From assembly GCA_002424525.1 (NCBI GenBank), contig DIKJ01000008.1:1522-17920 (forward strand): DNA of 16,399 bases, in the 5' to 3' direction. The stretch is from Bacteroidales bacterium UBA5621. Its GTDB lineage: Bacteria; Bacteroidota; Bacteroidia; Bacteroidales; VadinHA17. This document shows positions 7,586-14,502 of this stretch, in pieces. Positions within the stretch are counted from its first letter, which is position 1, and each line of letters begins with the position of its first letter. The position numbers and the translations under genes are program-made. The notes beneath the pieces were generated by a model, which saw nothing but the letters and a program-made list of their open reading frames with translations, had not been told where the DNA came from and did not search any database.

Positions 7586-7789
7586 ATGAAGATATTACTG
7601 AACAACATAACTGAGGAGTTCGATAAAGACACGATCACTGTATCTGAAATGCTTGAAATCAAAAAATTCTCTTTCCGCATGAGGATAGTAAAGATTAATG
7701 GGCTCTTCATCCCGAAAGAAAAGTATGACTCAGCATTTATTAAGGATGGAGACAATGTCCAGATGCTTTATCTTATGAGCGGCGGATAA
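7586..7789 (+). CDS. ThiS/MoaD-like sulfur-carrier protein
   Basis: A 67-residue beta-grasp (ubiquitin-like) protein ending in Gly-Gly (LMSGG), the tail that an E1-like enzyme activates and converts to a thiocarboxylate. The run INGLFIPKEKYDSAFIKDGD is characteristic: an NG-x-x-(I/V)-P segment, then DGD before the last strand. The length and NGxxIP segment are ThiS-like, while the terminal SGG recalls MoaD. ATG at 7586 follows the adenylyltransferase gene after 15 bases, so the pair is probably co-translated. Depending on function it would donate sulfur to thiazole or to the dithiolene of molybdopterin. No thiG, thiH or thiC is visible nearby, which makes the cofactor role worth considering, but moaE is absent too. 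Confidence 0.8.
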   Translation: MKILLNNITEEFDKDTITVSEMLEIKKFSFRMRIVKINGLFIPKEKYDSAFIKDGDNVQMLYLMSGG

Positions 7790-7812
7790 AAAAAAAGTTG
7801 TAGGTTTGCATT

Positions 7813-8154
7813 ATGATGTTAAGGCCTAAGTTCATAGATCGGATACCACCTGTTTTAAGGAACAAATACCTTCTGACATCGGTTATTTTTGTCCTCTGGC
7901 TTCTGTTTTTCGACTCAAATAACTTGATTGCCAGATACAAGGAACTACGGAACCTCAATAAACTTCGGGCAGACAGGGAGTATTACGCAAAACGGATCGA
8001 GGAAGAGCGGCGCAAGCTGCATGAGCTGAAAACCGACAGCCGTAATCTTGAGAAGTACGCCAGGGAACAGTACCGTATGAAGAGGGCCGATGAAGATCTT
8101 TATATCGTTGTAACTGTGGCGGAAGACAGAAAGATCAGGAAAAGAACCTATTGA
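7813..8154 (+). CDS. Septum formation initiator family protein (DivIC/FtsB-like)
   Basis: A 113-residue bitopic membrane protein. A short cytoplasmic N-terminus is followed by a hydrophobic segment at about 19-33, then a charged periplasmic coiled coil at about 41-75 rich in E, K, R and L. LEKYAREQYRMKRADEDLYIV (about 79-99) is the conserved end of the DivIC/FtsB family. Members form the FtsQBL (DivIB-DivIC-FtsL) complex that activates septal wall synthesis. The start is a tandem ATG ATG at 7813/7816, 23 bases after the carrier-protein gene, so it may be read with that pair although a functional link is not obvious. Its stop overlaps the end of the convergent glycosyltransferase gene by 7 bases. 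Confidence 0.82.
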   Translation: MMLRPKFIDRIPPVLRNKYLLTSVIFVLWLLFFDSNNLIARYKELRNLNKLRADREYYAKRIEEERRKLHELKTDSRNLEKYAREQYRMKRADEDLYIVVTVAEDRKIRKRTY

Positions 8155-9410
8155 CCGTCGTCTTCAAGAGCCCGGCAGATCATAAGAAGCCCTTCCGGAT
8201 CATCAGGAACTGAATTTATTCCCAGGCTGTGAAGCAATTCACGGGCAGATACAGTTACCGGCACTCTGCTGAGAATATTCTTATGAACAAAATTCAGATA
8301 CTTTACAGTCCTGAACATATTGAACCAGTTAAAAAACCTTTTTTTGAATGACTGCAGACCGGAAGTATTGGTTTTTATTTCCTTAATCCGCTCACACCAC
8401 TCTTTTTCAGAAATGAATAACTGTACTCCGCAGGGGATATCGCCGTAAATAAAACTGTTCTGTTCGGTGCCATGATGAAAGGCTCTGTCAATAACACCGA
8501 ATAATGACCTGAGTTCCCTGAATCCCCGGATATTATATGTAAGGAGATCCTTCTGATTTTCGCTGACTATTCTTGCAACCACCGGGCCCGTGCCGAAAGG
8601 CACCCTGCCGGATGGCCGGGGTGAAGGATAGACTTTGGTTGTGTTAAGGCTGAACCATCCTCCGGCAGGGATAAGTTTCTGAATAAACCAGAAATCCTCG
8701 CCTGCCTGACGCCGGTTCATTCCACCTGACCTGACGTAAGGAAAAGCCTTGACTGCAAAAGCTGAACCAATGGTATGAAAAACATGGGGTAATCCGGAAT
8801 ATTTTAGTCCCTGATAAAAATACCTCATGTGTAACTCATAAAGAGCTGCTGCTTTAAGAATTGTCTCAGGATACTGGCTGCCGGCAAGCTGATGCTCAAA
8901 ACTGATTGAGCACCCTGATCTTTCCTTTCTTTTAAGCAGTTCGTTGCACAGGGCTGTCAGATAATTTTTCTCAACAACGCAGTCGGCGTCGAGACTGGCA
9001 ATCACTCCTTCGGACCTGCCGGTATTATTGAATCTCCTGACAGCCTCGTCCATGCCGGTCTTTCTTGCAAGCCCGGCCCCCCATCCGGTGAATGGGGAAG
9101 TGTCGACGCACAGAGGATAGAGCCGGAAGAAATAATCATGATTTTCATTCTTCCATTTTTCTATGGATGCAAGTGTTGCTTTGTCAGTCTCCTGATCGGT
9201 GTTCGACTGCAGGGGAGAATTGACTATTATCAGGATCTCCGTCCTGCAATCAGGTTCATCACAAGCTTTAAGGGAATTCAGCACATCAGCAATCCCGGGC
9301 TCATTGTATGCAGGGATCACAACTATTACGCCTGTTTCTCCGTCAGGTGCCTCAATGATCAGGTCCGGGAATAAAGCCCTTGTATCAAGCCATTCTGAGG
9401 CGAAGGCCAT
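8148..9410 (-). CDS. Family 2 glycosyltransferase
   Basis: A 420-residue soluble GT-A fold enzyme. The nucleotide-sugar binding start VVIPAYNEPG is at 30-39, the DxD-type metal motif is LDADC (140-144), and an acidic acceptor-site motif GGMNRRQAGEDFWF lies at 229-242. TGWGAGLARKTGMDEAV (109-125), between the two halves, contains the polar run expected before the DxD strand. No transmembrane helix is visible, so it probably acts in the cytoplasm. Donor and acceptor cannot be told from the sequence. The C-terminal 130 residues are basic and aromatic, and I do not recognise a domain there. ATG at 9410 is 3 bases after the ompH-like gene's stop, so the two are coexpressed. The gene end overlaps the convergent divIC-like gene. 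Confidence 0.8.
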   Translation of the reverse strand: MAFASEWLDTRALFPDLIIEAPDGETGVIVVIPAYNEPGIADVLNSLKACDEPDCRTEILIIVNSPLQSNTDQETDKATLASIEKWKNENHDYFFRLYPLCVDTSPFTGWGAGLARKTGMDEAVRRFNNTGRSEGVIASLDADCVVEKNYLTALCNELLKRKERSGCSISFEHQLAGSQYPETILKAAALYELHMRYFYQGLKYSGLPHVFHTIGSAFAVKAFPYVRSGGMNRRQAGEDFWFIQKLIPAGGWFSLNTTKVYPSPRPSGRVPFGTGPVVARIVSENQKDLLTYNIRGFRELRSLFGVIDRAFHHGTEQNSFIYGDIPCGVQLFISEKEWCERIKEIKTNTSGLQSFKKRFFNWFNMFRTVKYLNFVHKNILSRVPVTVSARELLHSLGINSVPDDPEGLLMICRALEDDGQ

Positions 9411-9413
9411 GGT

Positions 9414-10016
9414 CTATTTCTTTTTCTCGGTCTTATATTGCCTGTTAAGACCATCAAGTACCCTTCTTGTTATATCGAGAGCTTCGTTACTGTAAAGTAC
9501 AACGCTTCCGAAGCTTTTACCAAAGATATACTGGTAATTATAATCTGACCGGTTAGCCTCGAGATATTTAGTTATATACTCAAGGATCTGCCTGTTCATT
9601 ACCTGCTCCTCCTCATACAGGTCGGACTGGAGCCTGTCGCGGAGGTTCAGAAGCTCCTGCTGCTGCTGAAGGAGAGCCTGCTCCATTTCAGCGGCTGTGG
9701 CTCTTGTTACCAGTCCTTTATTGACCTTTTCCTGAAAATCCTTTGCAGCTCTTTCGTACCTGGTACCTCTGGTCGTAAGTTCAGTCTCCGCTTTCTTCTG
9801 TTTCCCAAGCAGATCTTCCCTCCTGTCAAAAAACATGTCAAAATTGAAGATTATGGTATCGATATTTACATAAGCGATAGCCTGTTCCGGGATCTCTATT
9901 CCAGCCTCGGTAATAAAGGTGGCTGGTTTGCTCTTATTTGAAGTAAAATGAAGTACGAACAGCGCTGCCACGGCCAGAAAAAGGGCAACAAACAGAATAA
10001 CAGATAGCTTCTTCAT
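9414..10016 (-). CDS. OmpH/Skp-family periplasmic chaperone-like protein
   Basis: A 200-residue protein with a hydrophobic N-terminal segment (about residues 5-25) that either anchors it in the inner membrane or acts as a signal peptide. The conserved OmpH start IAYVNIDTI follows about 45 residues in, then a long coiled-coil region rich in Q, E, K and L that would form the Skp-like 'tentacles', and a C-terminal strand region. Skp/OmpH proteins trimerise and hold unfolded outer-membrane proteins in the periplasm. The frame extends to a TTG at 10064, but ATG at 10016 (MKKLSVILF) is preferred because it gives a proper signal and because the likely promoter at 10052-10086 would start transcription downstream of that TTG. 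It is followed after 3 bases by the glycosyltransferase. Confidence 0.85.
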   Translation of the reverse strand: MKKLSVILFVALFLAVAALFVLHFTSNKSKPATFITEAGIEIPEQAIAYVNIDTIIFNFDMFFDRREDLLGKQKKAETELTTRGTRYERAAKDFQEKVNKGLVTRATAAEMEQALLQQQQELLNLRDRLQSDLYEEEQVMNRQILEYITKYLEANRSDYNYQYIFGKSFGSVVLYSNEALDITRRVLDGLNRQYKTEKKK

Positions 10017-10051
10017 CGGGATTTTAATATTTATTAAACATTTATAAGGCG

Positions 10052-10086
10052 CAAATATAAACAAATTAATAATTACTCATTGCAAA
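10052..10086 (-). promoter_or_regulatory. Likely Bacteroidota-type promoter of the ompH-like/glycosyltransferase pair
   Basis: On the minus strand TTTG (10086-10083) is followed by 23 bases and then TATATTTG (10059-10052), a perfect TAnnTTTG -7 element. The predicted transcript starts near 10045 and leaves a leader of about 30 bases before the ATG at 10016. The spacing is slightly longer than usual. The surrounding DNA is very AT-rich, which raises the chance of a random match. Confidence 0.45.
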
Positions 10087-10181
10087 TAACTCATTATCAC
10101 TATCTGCCAAGCTGATGAAAATTCACTTTCCGGGCAGTGCAGGGAGCTGGCAATAACTAAAGGGGAAGAAAACGAAAAGCG

Positions 10182-11168
10182 TCAGAATTCAGGACAAGGG
10201 ATAGCCCTCATTCTTGCGCGGTCACCGAGCTTAAAGGAATTGAATTCATAGACGAGTGAGATCTCATGGGCTCCGTGAGTTGAGGTGATGAGGTTCGATA
10301 TGGTAAAGTCGTAGCTGTATCCGAAATGCAGCTGATCGGTTTTTATTCCCAGCAAGCCGATAATCGCATCGCCGGGCTGGGAGGTGGCAAATGGTATTCC
10401 ACGGTACCAGATTCCGAAAATAAGAGGATCTCTGTAATAATATAGTCCAAGGTCGGACTGATAGAATTTTGCCTGTTTCTGGAAATTCATTGCGATCGAC
10501 AATACCTCCTGGTATTTTTGTTTCAGCCTGGTACGCCTCAGCATCTGGACCCCTCCGAAGAGATTTACCTTTACTGGAAGGTTGGCATTTTCACCATAGA
10601 AGGATTGCTTTGGCACGAGCAGGTGGTCAAGGGTGATCCCGGCCCATATCCTGTCGTTGTAAACCAGTGCCGATGTGGCAAAATCAACATCAGCCACATT
10701 GTCAAACGGAGGGGGATAAACTGAAGGCACAGTTCCGCTTCCTGTCATCTGACTGCTGAAGACCAGCTTGGAAATATTAAGGCCCAGATAATAAAACTTA
10801 AAGGTAACGCCCGGACGAATGTGCCAGTCCTCGCTGATATTGAAGTCGTAGGAATAGAGCAGGCCAATATTCGTCGTGCTGAGGTCACCGGAACCTGCAA
10901 CATCATAGGTTGCCAGTACGCCTATTCCCGAATTGAAGTTAATCAGTGCCTTGTCAAAGGAGAAACTGTAAGTATGGAACACCCCGGGAATTGCCGGCCA
11001 CTGGTTCCTGTAATTGATGGAAACCCTGTATTCTTCTGTTGCACCGGCAAAAGATGGTGCCAGGTAAAGAGAATTAGCATAGAATTGCGAAAATGTAGGA
11101 TCCTGCCCTGAACTATCTATAATAAAGAAGATTGACAGTATTAAAGAATATTTAATCCGCTTAAACAA
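10182..11168 (-). CDS. PorP/SprF family type IX secretion outer-membrane protein
   Basis: A 328-residue outer-membrane beta-barrel protein. A signal peptide (about residues 1-21) precedes the family hallmark QDPTFSQFYANSLYLAPSFAG, and alternating aromatic/glycine strands follow to the end (for example LHFGYSYDFTIS, ISLVYEF). PorP/SprF proteins work with T9SS; SprF-like members pair with, and are needed for export or anchoring of, proteins bearing type B C-terminal domains. Such a protein is encoded immediately upstream here, 188 bases away. No ATG can serve as start: a stop lies two codons upstream of the TTG at 11168, and TTG (or the ATT before it) is the only start that keeps the signal peptide. 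The last residues (CPEF) lack the terminal aromatic pattern of a classical barrel but are normal in their hydrophilicity. Confidence 0.9.
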   Translation of the reverse strand: MFKRIKYSLILSIFFIIDSSGQDPTFSQFYANSLYLAPSFAGATEEYRVSINYRNQWPAIPGVFHTYSFSFDKALINFNSGIGVLATYDVAGSGDLSTTNIGLLYSYDFNISEDWHIRPGVTFKFYYLGLNISKLVFSSQMTGSGTVPSVYPPPFDNVADVDFATSALVYNDRIWAGITLDHLLVPKQSFYGENANLPVKVNLFGGVQMLRRTRLKQKYQEVLSIAMNFQKQAKFYQSDLGLYYYRDPLIFGIWYRGIPFATSQPGDAIIGLLGIKTDQLHFGYSYDFTISNLITSTHGAHEISLVYEFNSFKLGDRARMRAIPCPEF

Positions 11169-11356
11169 AATCTATACTGTTAGGTTACATTGACGAAAGT
11201 AGATAATACCAATCAAATTAATTACCCTGTTTTACGTAATTTTCCCCAAAAAGTGACAAGTTTATGAACAATTAAGTGGCCCGGACGGTTTAAAAAGGGA
11301 ATATACTGCGGGTTGCGGCAGATAACGGAGATAAAAGCGGTTCGAAGTGAGGAGTA

Positions 11357-12706
11357 TTACTGGTTCCTGAGAAGGGTAAGATCACCAAGCCGGGTAAACG
11401 ATTCTCCGTTACGGAATCTCCCGCGCACCTTCCAGATATATACCCCTGGTTCGCACAGCTGTCCGTTCAGATACCCGTCCCATCCGATGTTTATGTCGTT
11501 GCTCTCATAAATAAGGATGCCTCTTTTGCTGAAAATTCTCAGCTGATACTCTGTCACCTCAGAAAAAACAGGATGGAAGACACTGGCAGTCAGGTCACTT
11601 GTGTAGGAATAATGACCTCCGGTGGGTCCTCCGGAATTTGGAATAAATGCATTGGGGAATTCAATGAAACTCCCCGATCCCGAAAAGGCATTGATGACGG
11701 TCTGGGAATCCTGACATCCCGACTCAGAGTATACAGTCAGCTTAATATTGTAATTTCCCGGTCTGGCATATTTGTGATAAGGTTCAAAAACTTCAGAAGT
11801 CTGTCCGTCGCCAAACTCCCAGAAATATTTCACCGCATTTATTGAATAATTTATAAACCTGACCTCGTGATCGGGATTTGCAGGATCGCCCTGGATAATC
11901 TCAAAATGGGCCACAGGCTTCGGGTATGCATTGATGATTGCAGATGATAGCTCCTTTCTGCCATCCTCATAAACGATATTGAGCGTGACTTTGTATTCTC
12001 CCTCAATATCATAGATCCACTCAGGATCCCTTTCGCCGGAATAACCTCCATCACCAAAACTCCACCTCGGCGAAGCGGATGAAGCCGAATAATTCCTGAA
12101 TTGTACTTTCAGCGGGATACAGCCGGACGTCACTGTCGGCACAAACAATGCTTTCCCGGGGATATTAATAATCTGAAGGTTACTTCCGGCCCGGTCTGTA
12201 TCCGCGACTATTTTGCCCCCAGGAACCGATAGGGGAGCCTCATATCTGGTTATTTTAGCCTGCTCAGTTACCACCGGATCTGTAACAGGGGTTATATTGT
12301 TTCTGGACAACTGCCTGATATCCCGAGAACTATCCGCATAAATGCCGGAAATGCCTTCTTGTGATACTTTTTCTCCTGTTTCTCCGGTCGCCTGGCTTTT
12401 TTCAGCACCTGTCAGGTTGAGGGTTACATCAGGTATGATCCTTTCGGCGGGAAGAGGGGGCGCTATTTCCCTGTCCCTGTCGCCACCGGATCCTGCATTA
12501 ATAATCAGAGCGGTCACCAGGGCAGCAGTGACGATAGTGCCGAGATAATAAACATTAAACCTTCCTGGATTAAAACGAAGGAATTCTCGTCTGCCCAGTT
12601 TGCGCATCAACTGGTTCCTGACCGATGCGTCCGGAACAATTTCTGCATTTTCAAGCTTTTGCCTGAACAGATTCCTTATGTTTATATCTTCCCTGTTCTC
12701 CTTCAC
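11357..12706 (-). CDS. Membrane-anchored PKD-domain protein with T9SS type B sorting domain and anti-sigma-like N-terminus
   Basis: A 449-residue protein in five parts. Residues 1-50 are charged and presumably cytoplasmic (NLFRQKLENAE, then RREFLRFNPGRF). Residues 52-72 form one transmembrane helix. Residues 73-185 are a polar, probably disordered linker. Two PKD domains follow at about 186-262 (WSFGDGG at 215-221) and 264-340 (WEFGDGQTS at 296-304). Residues 348-449 are a gliding-motility/CHU_C type B C-terminal domain, with FPNAFIPN, YQLRIFSKRGILIYES, IGWDGYLNG, GVYIWKVRG and final LTLLR. A short cytoplasmic tail, one helix and a gene directly after an ECF sigma factor are the layout of an anti-sigma factor, but no HxxxCxxC zinc motif is present. 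GTG at 12706, 27 bases after the sigma stop, is the likely start. ATG at 12607 would instead give a long signal-peptide-like N-terminus. Confidence 0.82.
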   Translation of the reverse strand: MKENREDINIRNLFRQKLENAEIVPDASVRNQLMRKLGRREFLRFNPGRFNVYYLGTIVTAALVTALIINAGSGGDRDREIAPPLPAERIIPDVTLNLTGAEKSQATGETGEKVSQEGISGIYADSSRDIRQLSRNNITPVTDPVVTEQAKITRYEAPLSVPGGKIVADTDRAGSNLQIINIPGKALFVPTVTSGCIPLKVQFRNYSASSASPRWSFGDGGYSGERDPEWIYDIEGEYKVTLNIVYEDGRKELSSAIINAYPKPVAHFEIIQGDPANPDHEVRFINYSINAVKYFWEFGDGQTSEVFEPYHKYARPGNYNIKLTVYSESGCQDSQTVINAFSGSGSFIEFPNAFIPNSGGPTGGHYSYTSDLTASVFHPVFSEVTEYQLRIFSKRGILIYESNDINIGWDGYLNGQLCEPGVYIWKVRGRFRNGESFTRLGDLTLLRNQ

Positions 12707-12733
12707 GAGGTCGTCATTCGATCTGATTTCCTT

Positions 12734-13297
12734 TTAGCCATTGTCTGTATAGCTGTCTTTAAGTTTTCTGAGAATCGCAAGCTTCTCACGTATCAATGCC
12801 CTGGCCCTGCTGTACTGCGATTTTGATGTACTTGTATCAATCTTCAGGAATCCGGCTATCTCCTTATGCCTGTATCCTTCAACGGCATAAAGGTTGAATA
12901 CCATCCTGTAACCGTCAGGCAGCCCGTTCAGTATGTTATAAAGTTCGTCGGCAGTATAAAAATCCTCCTCGAACCCTGAAGATCCGGCTTCAGCCGAAAC
13001 ATACTCATCAATATCCATGTGATACCTGTGCTTAAGGTTCTTATGATAGTGAGTAATAGCGGTATTGACTGCCACTCTTCTCAACCAGCCTGTAAAAGAA
13101 CCTGTTCCTGAATAATCGCCAATACTGAAAAAAATCTTCAGAAAAGTCTCCTGCAAAATATCCTCAGCCTCAGATTTGTCGGAAGCATACCGCATACAAA
13201 TACCCAGAAGAAAACGCGAGTATTTATCGTACAATAACTTCTGCGCCTTGCTGTTATGCCTGGCGCATCCCTCAATTATCTGAAGATCGCCCGTCAT
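12734..13297 (-). CDS. ECF-type RNA polymerase sigma factor
   Basis: A 187-residue sigma-70 family factor with only regions 2 and 4, as in ECF sigmas. Region 2 spans about 18-90 and includes YDKYSRFLLGICMRYASD, AEDILQETFLKIF (44-56) and GSFTGWLRRVAVNTAI (66-81). An acidic linker lies at about 95-116. Region 4 spans about 117-175, with LPDGYRMVFNLYAVEGYRHKEIA and the helix-turn-helix SKSQYSRARALIREKL. ATG at 13297 has a weak CAGGA just upstream. The next gene starts after 27 bases in the same frame and encodes a single-pass membrane protein that may hold this factor inactive, followed by a PorP/SprF gene. ECF sigma factors such as SigP of Porphyromonas control T9SS genes, which fits this setting, but the regulon here is unknown. 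Confidence 0.92.
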   Translation of the reverse strand: MTGDLQIIEGCARHNSKAQKLLYDKYSRFLLGICMRYASDKSEAEDILQETFLKIFFSIGDYSGTGSFTGWLRRVAVNTAITHYHKNLKHRYHMDIDEYVSAEAGSSGFEEDFYTADELYNILNGLPDGYRMVFNLYAVEGYRHKEIAGFLKIDTSTSKSQYSRARALIREKLAILRKLKDSYTDNG

Positions 13298-13515
13298 TCC
13301 TGGCAGAGGTCAATTTGAAGACACTCCATGAAAATAAATGGTTGCATCAACCTGATATTTTTTGTTAAAAGCTTAAAACCCTGTGTTAAATCATCCTGTT
13401 CGTGTGACAAACGTCATTTATAAACCGGGAAGCAACTATTTTATTAGCGTTTCTAATTATATAAAGAAATTGTCTGAAATTGCGCAAAAATTAATATGTA
13501 AACCCCACCGGTAAA

Positions 13516-14427
13516 ATGATTAACAAATTCATTGCGGCAATATTGCCCTGGTTCCCAAGAAAATTTGTGTGGATCTTTTCGAGGCCCTATATCTCGGGAG
13601 AGACTATTGACGATGCCATGCGTGTATCAAAAGAGCTGAACAACAAGAATATAAAGGTTACGATTGATGTTCTGGGGGAGTTTATAAAGACTCTTGATGA
13701 GGCTGAAAGCAATAAGAAGGAGTACCTTCATCTGATAGATGTAGCCACAAGGACGGGAATAGTTGGCAATTTTAGTCTTAAGCCGACAAGTTTCGGTCTT
13801 CTGCTTGATAAAGATGTCTGCTATGATCACATACGTGAAATAGTGGCAAGGGCCGCCTCGTTGAACGCTTTTATAAGGATTGATATGGAGGACTCGCCAT
13901 GCACCGATCCCGAAATAGAATTGTTCCGTAAACTGAGGGTGGAATTTCCCGGAAACGTAGGACTGGTGCTTCAGGCATATCTCAGAAGAACAATGACCGA
14001 TCTGGTGAACCTGGCGGAGCTCAATGATCCTGAGTCTCCTCTGAGCTTCAGGTTATGCAAGGGGATATATATAGAACCTGAGGAGATTGCATTCAAAAAA
14101 TACGAGGAAATTAACCAGCACTTTCTTGAGGATCTTGAATTCATGTTCAGGAACAGAATATTTGCCGGCATTGCCACTCATGACAAGCCTCTTATCGAAG
14201 GGGCGTACAGGTTGATTGAAAAATACAACGTGCCGAAGGAATTATATGAATTTCAGATGTTGTACGGGGTAACACCCCGGCTGCGCGACTCTGTTGTAAG
14301 CAAGGGTCATAGCATGAGGGTGTATGTTCCGTTCGGGAAAGAGTGGTTCGGATACTCCACGCGACGGTTAAAGGAGAATCCCAAAATGGCGAGCCATATC
14401 ATTAAAGCGATATTCTATAAAGGTTAG
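13516..14427 (+). CDS. Proline dehydrogenase (monofunctional)
   Basis: A flavoenzyme that oxidises proline to 1-pyrroline-5-carboxylate, the first step of proline catabolism, passing electrons from FAD to the quinone pool. The 303 residues form the PRODH beta/alpha barrel without a fused P5C dehydrogenase. Visible active-site and FAD motifs are IRIDMEDS (120-127), VLQAYLRRT (151-159), RLCKGIY (179-185), ATHD (220-223), FQMLYG (246-251), RVYVPFGKEWFGY (268-280) and the proline-binding arginine motif STRRLKENP (281-289). ATG at 13516 is the first in-frame start and gives the common N-terminus with a short amphipathic helix (FIAAILPWFPRKFVWIF). No P5C dehydrogenase gene is in view. It stands alone, facing the sigma-factor operon across 218 bases in which I see no convincing promoter. 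Confidence 0.92.
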   Translation: MINKFIAAILPWFPRKFVWIFSRPYISGETIDDAMRVSKELNNKNIKVTIDVLGEFIKTLDEAESNKKEYLHLIDVATRTGIVGNFSLKPTSFGLLLDKDVCYDHIREIVARAASLNAFIRIDMEDSPCTDPEIELFRKLRVEFPGNVGLVLQAYLRRTMTDLVNLAELNDPESPLSFRLCKGIYIEPEEIAFKKYEEINQHFLEDLEFMFRNRIFAGIATHDKPLIEGAYRLIEKYNVPKELYEFQMLYGVTPRLRDSVVSKGHSMRVYVPFGKEWFGYSTRRLKENPKMASHIIKAIFYKG

Positions 14428-14443
14428 CGGGGAGCAAGGAGAG

Positions 14444-14496
14444 TAGAGCGTAGAGCGTAGAGCGGAGAGCGGAGAGCGTAGAGCGGAGAGCGGAGA
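14444..14496. repeat. Heptanucleotide tandem repeat, unit (T/G)AGAGCG
   Basis: Seven consecutive units of 7 bases occupy 14444-14492, reading TAGAGCG x3, GAGAGCG x2, TAGAGCG, GAGAGCG, then a partial GAGA to 14496. The units differ only at the first base. The preceding 14430-14443 (GGGAGCAAGGAGAG) looks like degenerate units. It fills most of the 75 bases between the ends of two convergent genes. It lacks dyad symmetry, so it is not a terminator hairpin, and it lacks the unique spacers of a CRISPR array. Confidence 0.92.
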
Positions 14497-14502
14497 TTTG
14501 TG

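Noticed and set aside
7801..7808. TAGGTTTG, a perfect -7 promoter element just before the divIC-like gene
   Set aside because: It lies only 4 bases before the ATG, so the transcript would begin at or after the start codon; no -33 element is found upstream.
11214..11221. TTAATTTG (minus strand) as a promoter core for the PorP/SprF gene
   Set aside because: It has one mismatch in the important second base, and the closest TTTG is 25 bases away; the gene may be read from the sigma promoter.
12707..12736. Sigma and PKD genes are in the same frame, so readthrough of the sigma TAA would give a fusion
   Set aside because: Same-frame arrangement has a one-in-three chance; no recoding signal is visible, and the region is well explained as two genes.
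13405..13416. Dyad TGAC-N4-GTCA in the divergent region between the sigma-factor and proline dehydrogenase genes
   Set aside because: The arms are only 4 bases long and do not extend; such a dyad is expected by chance in about 200 bases.
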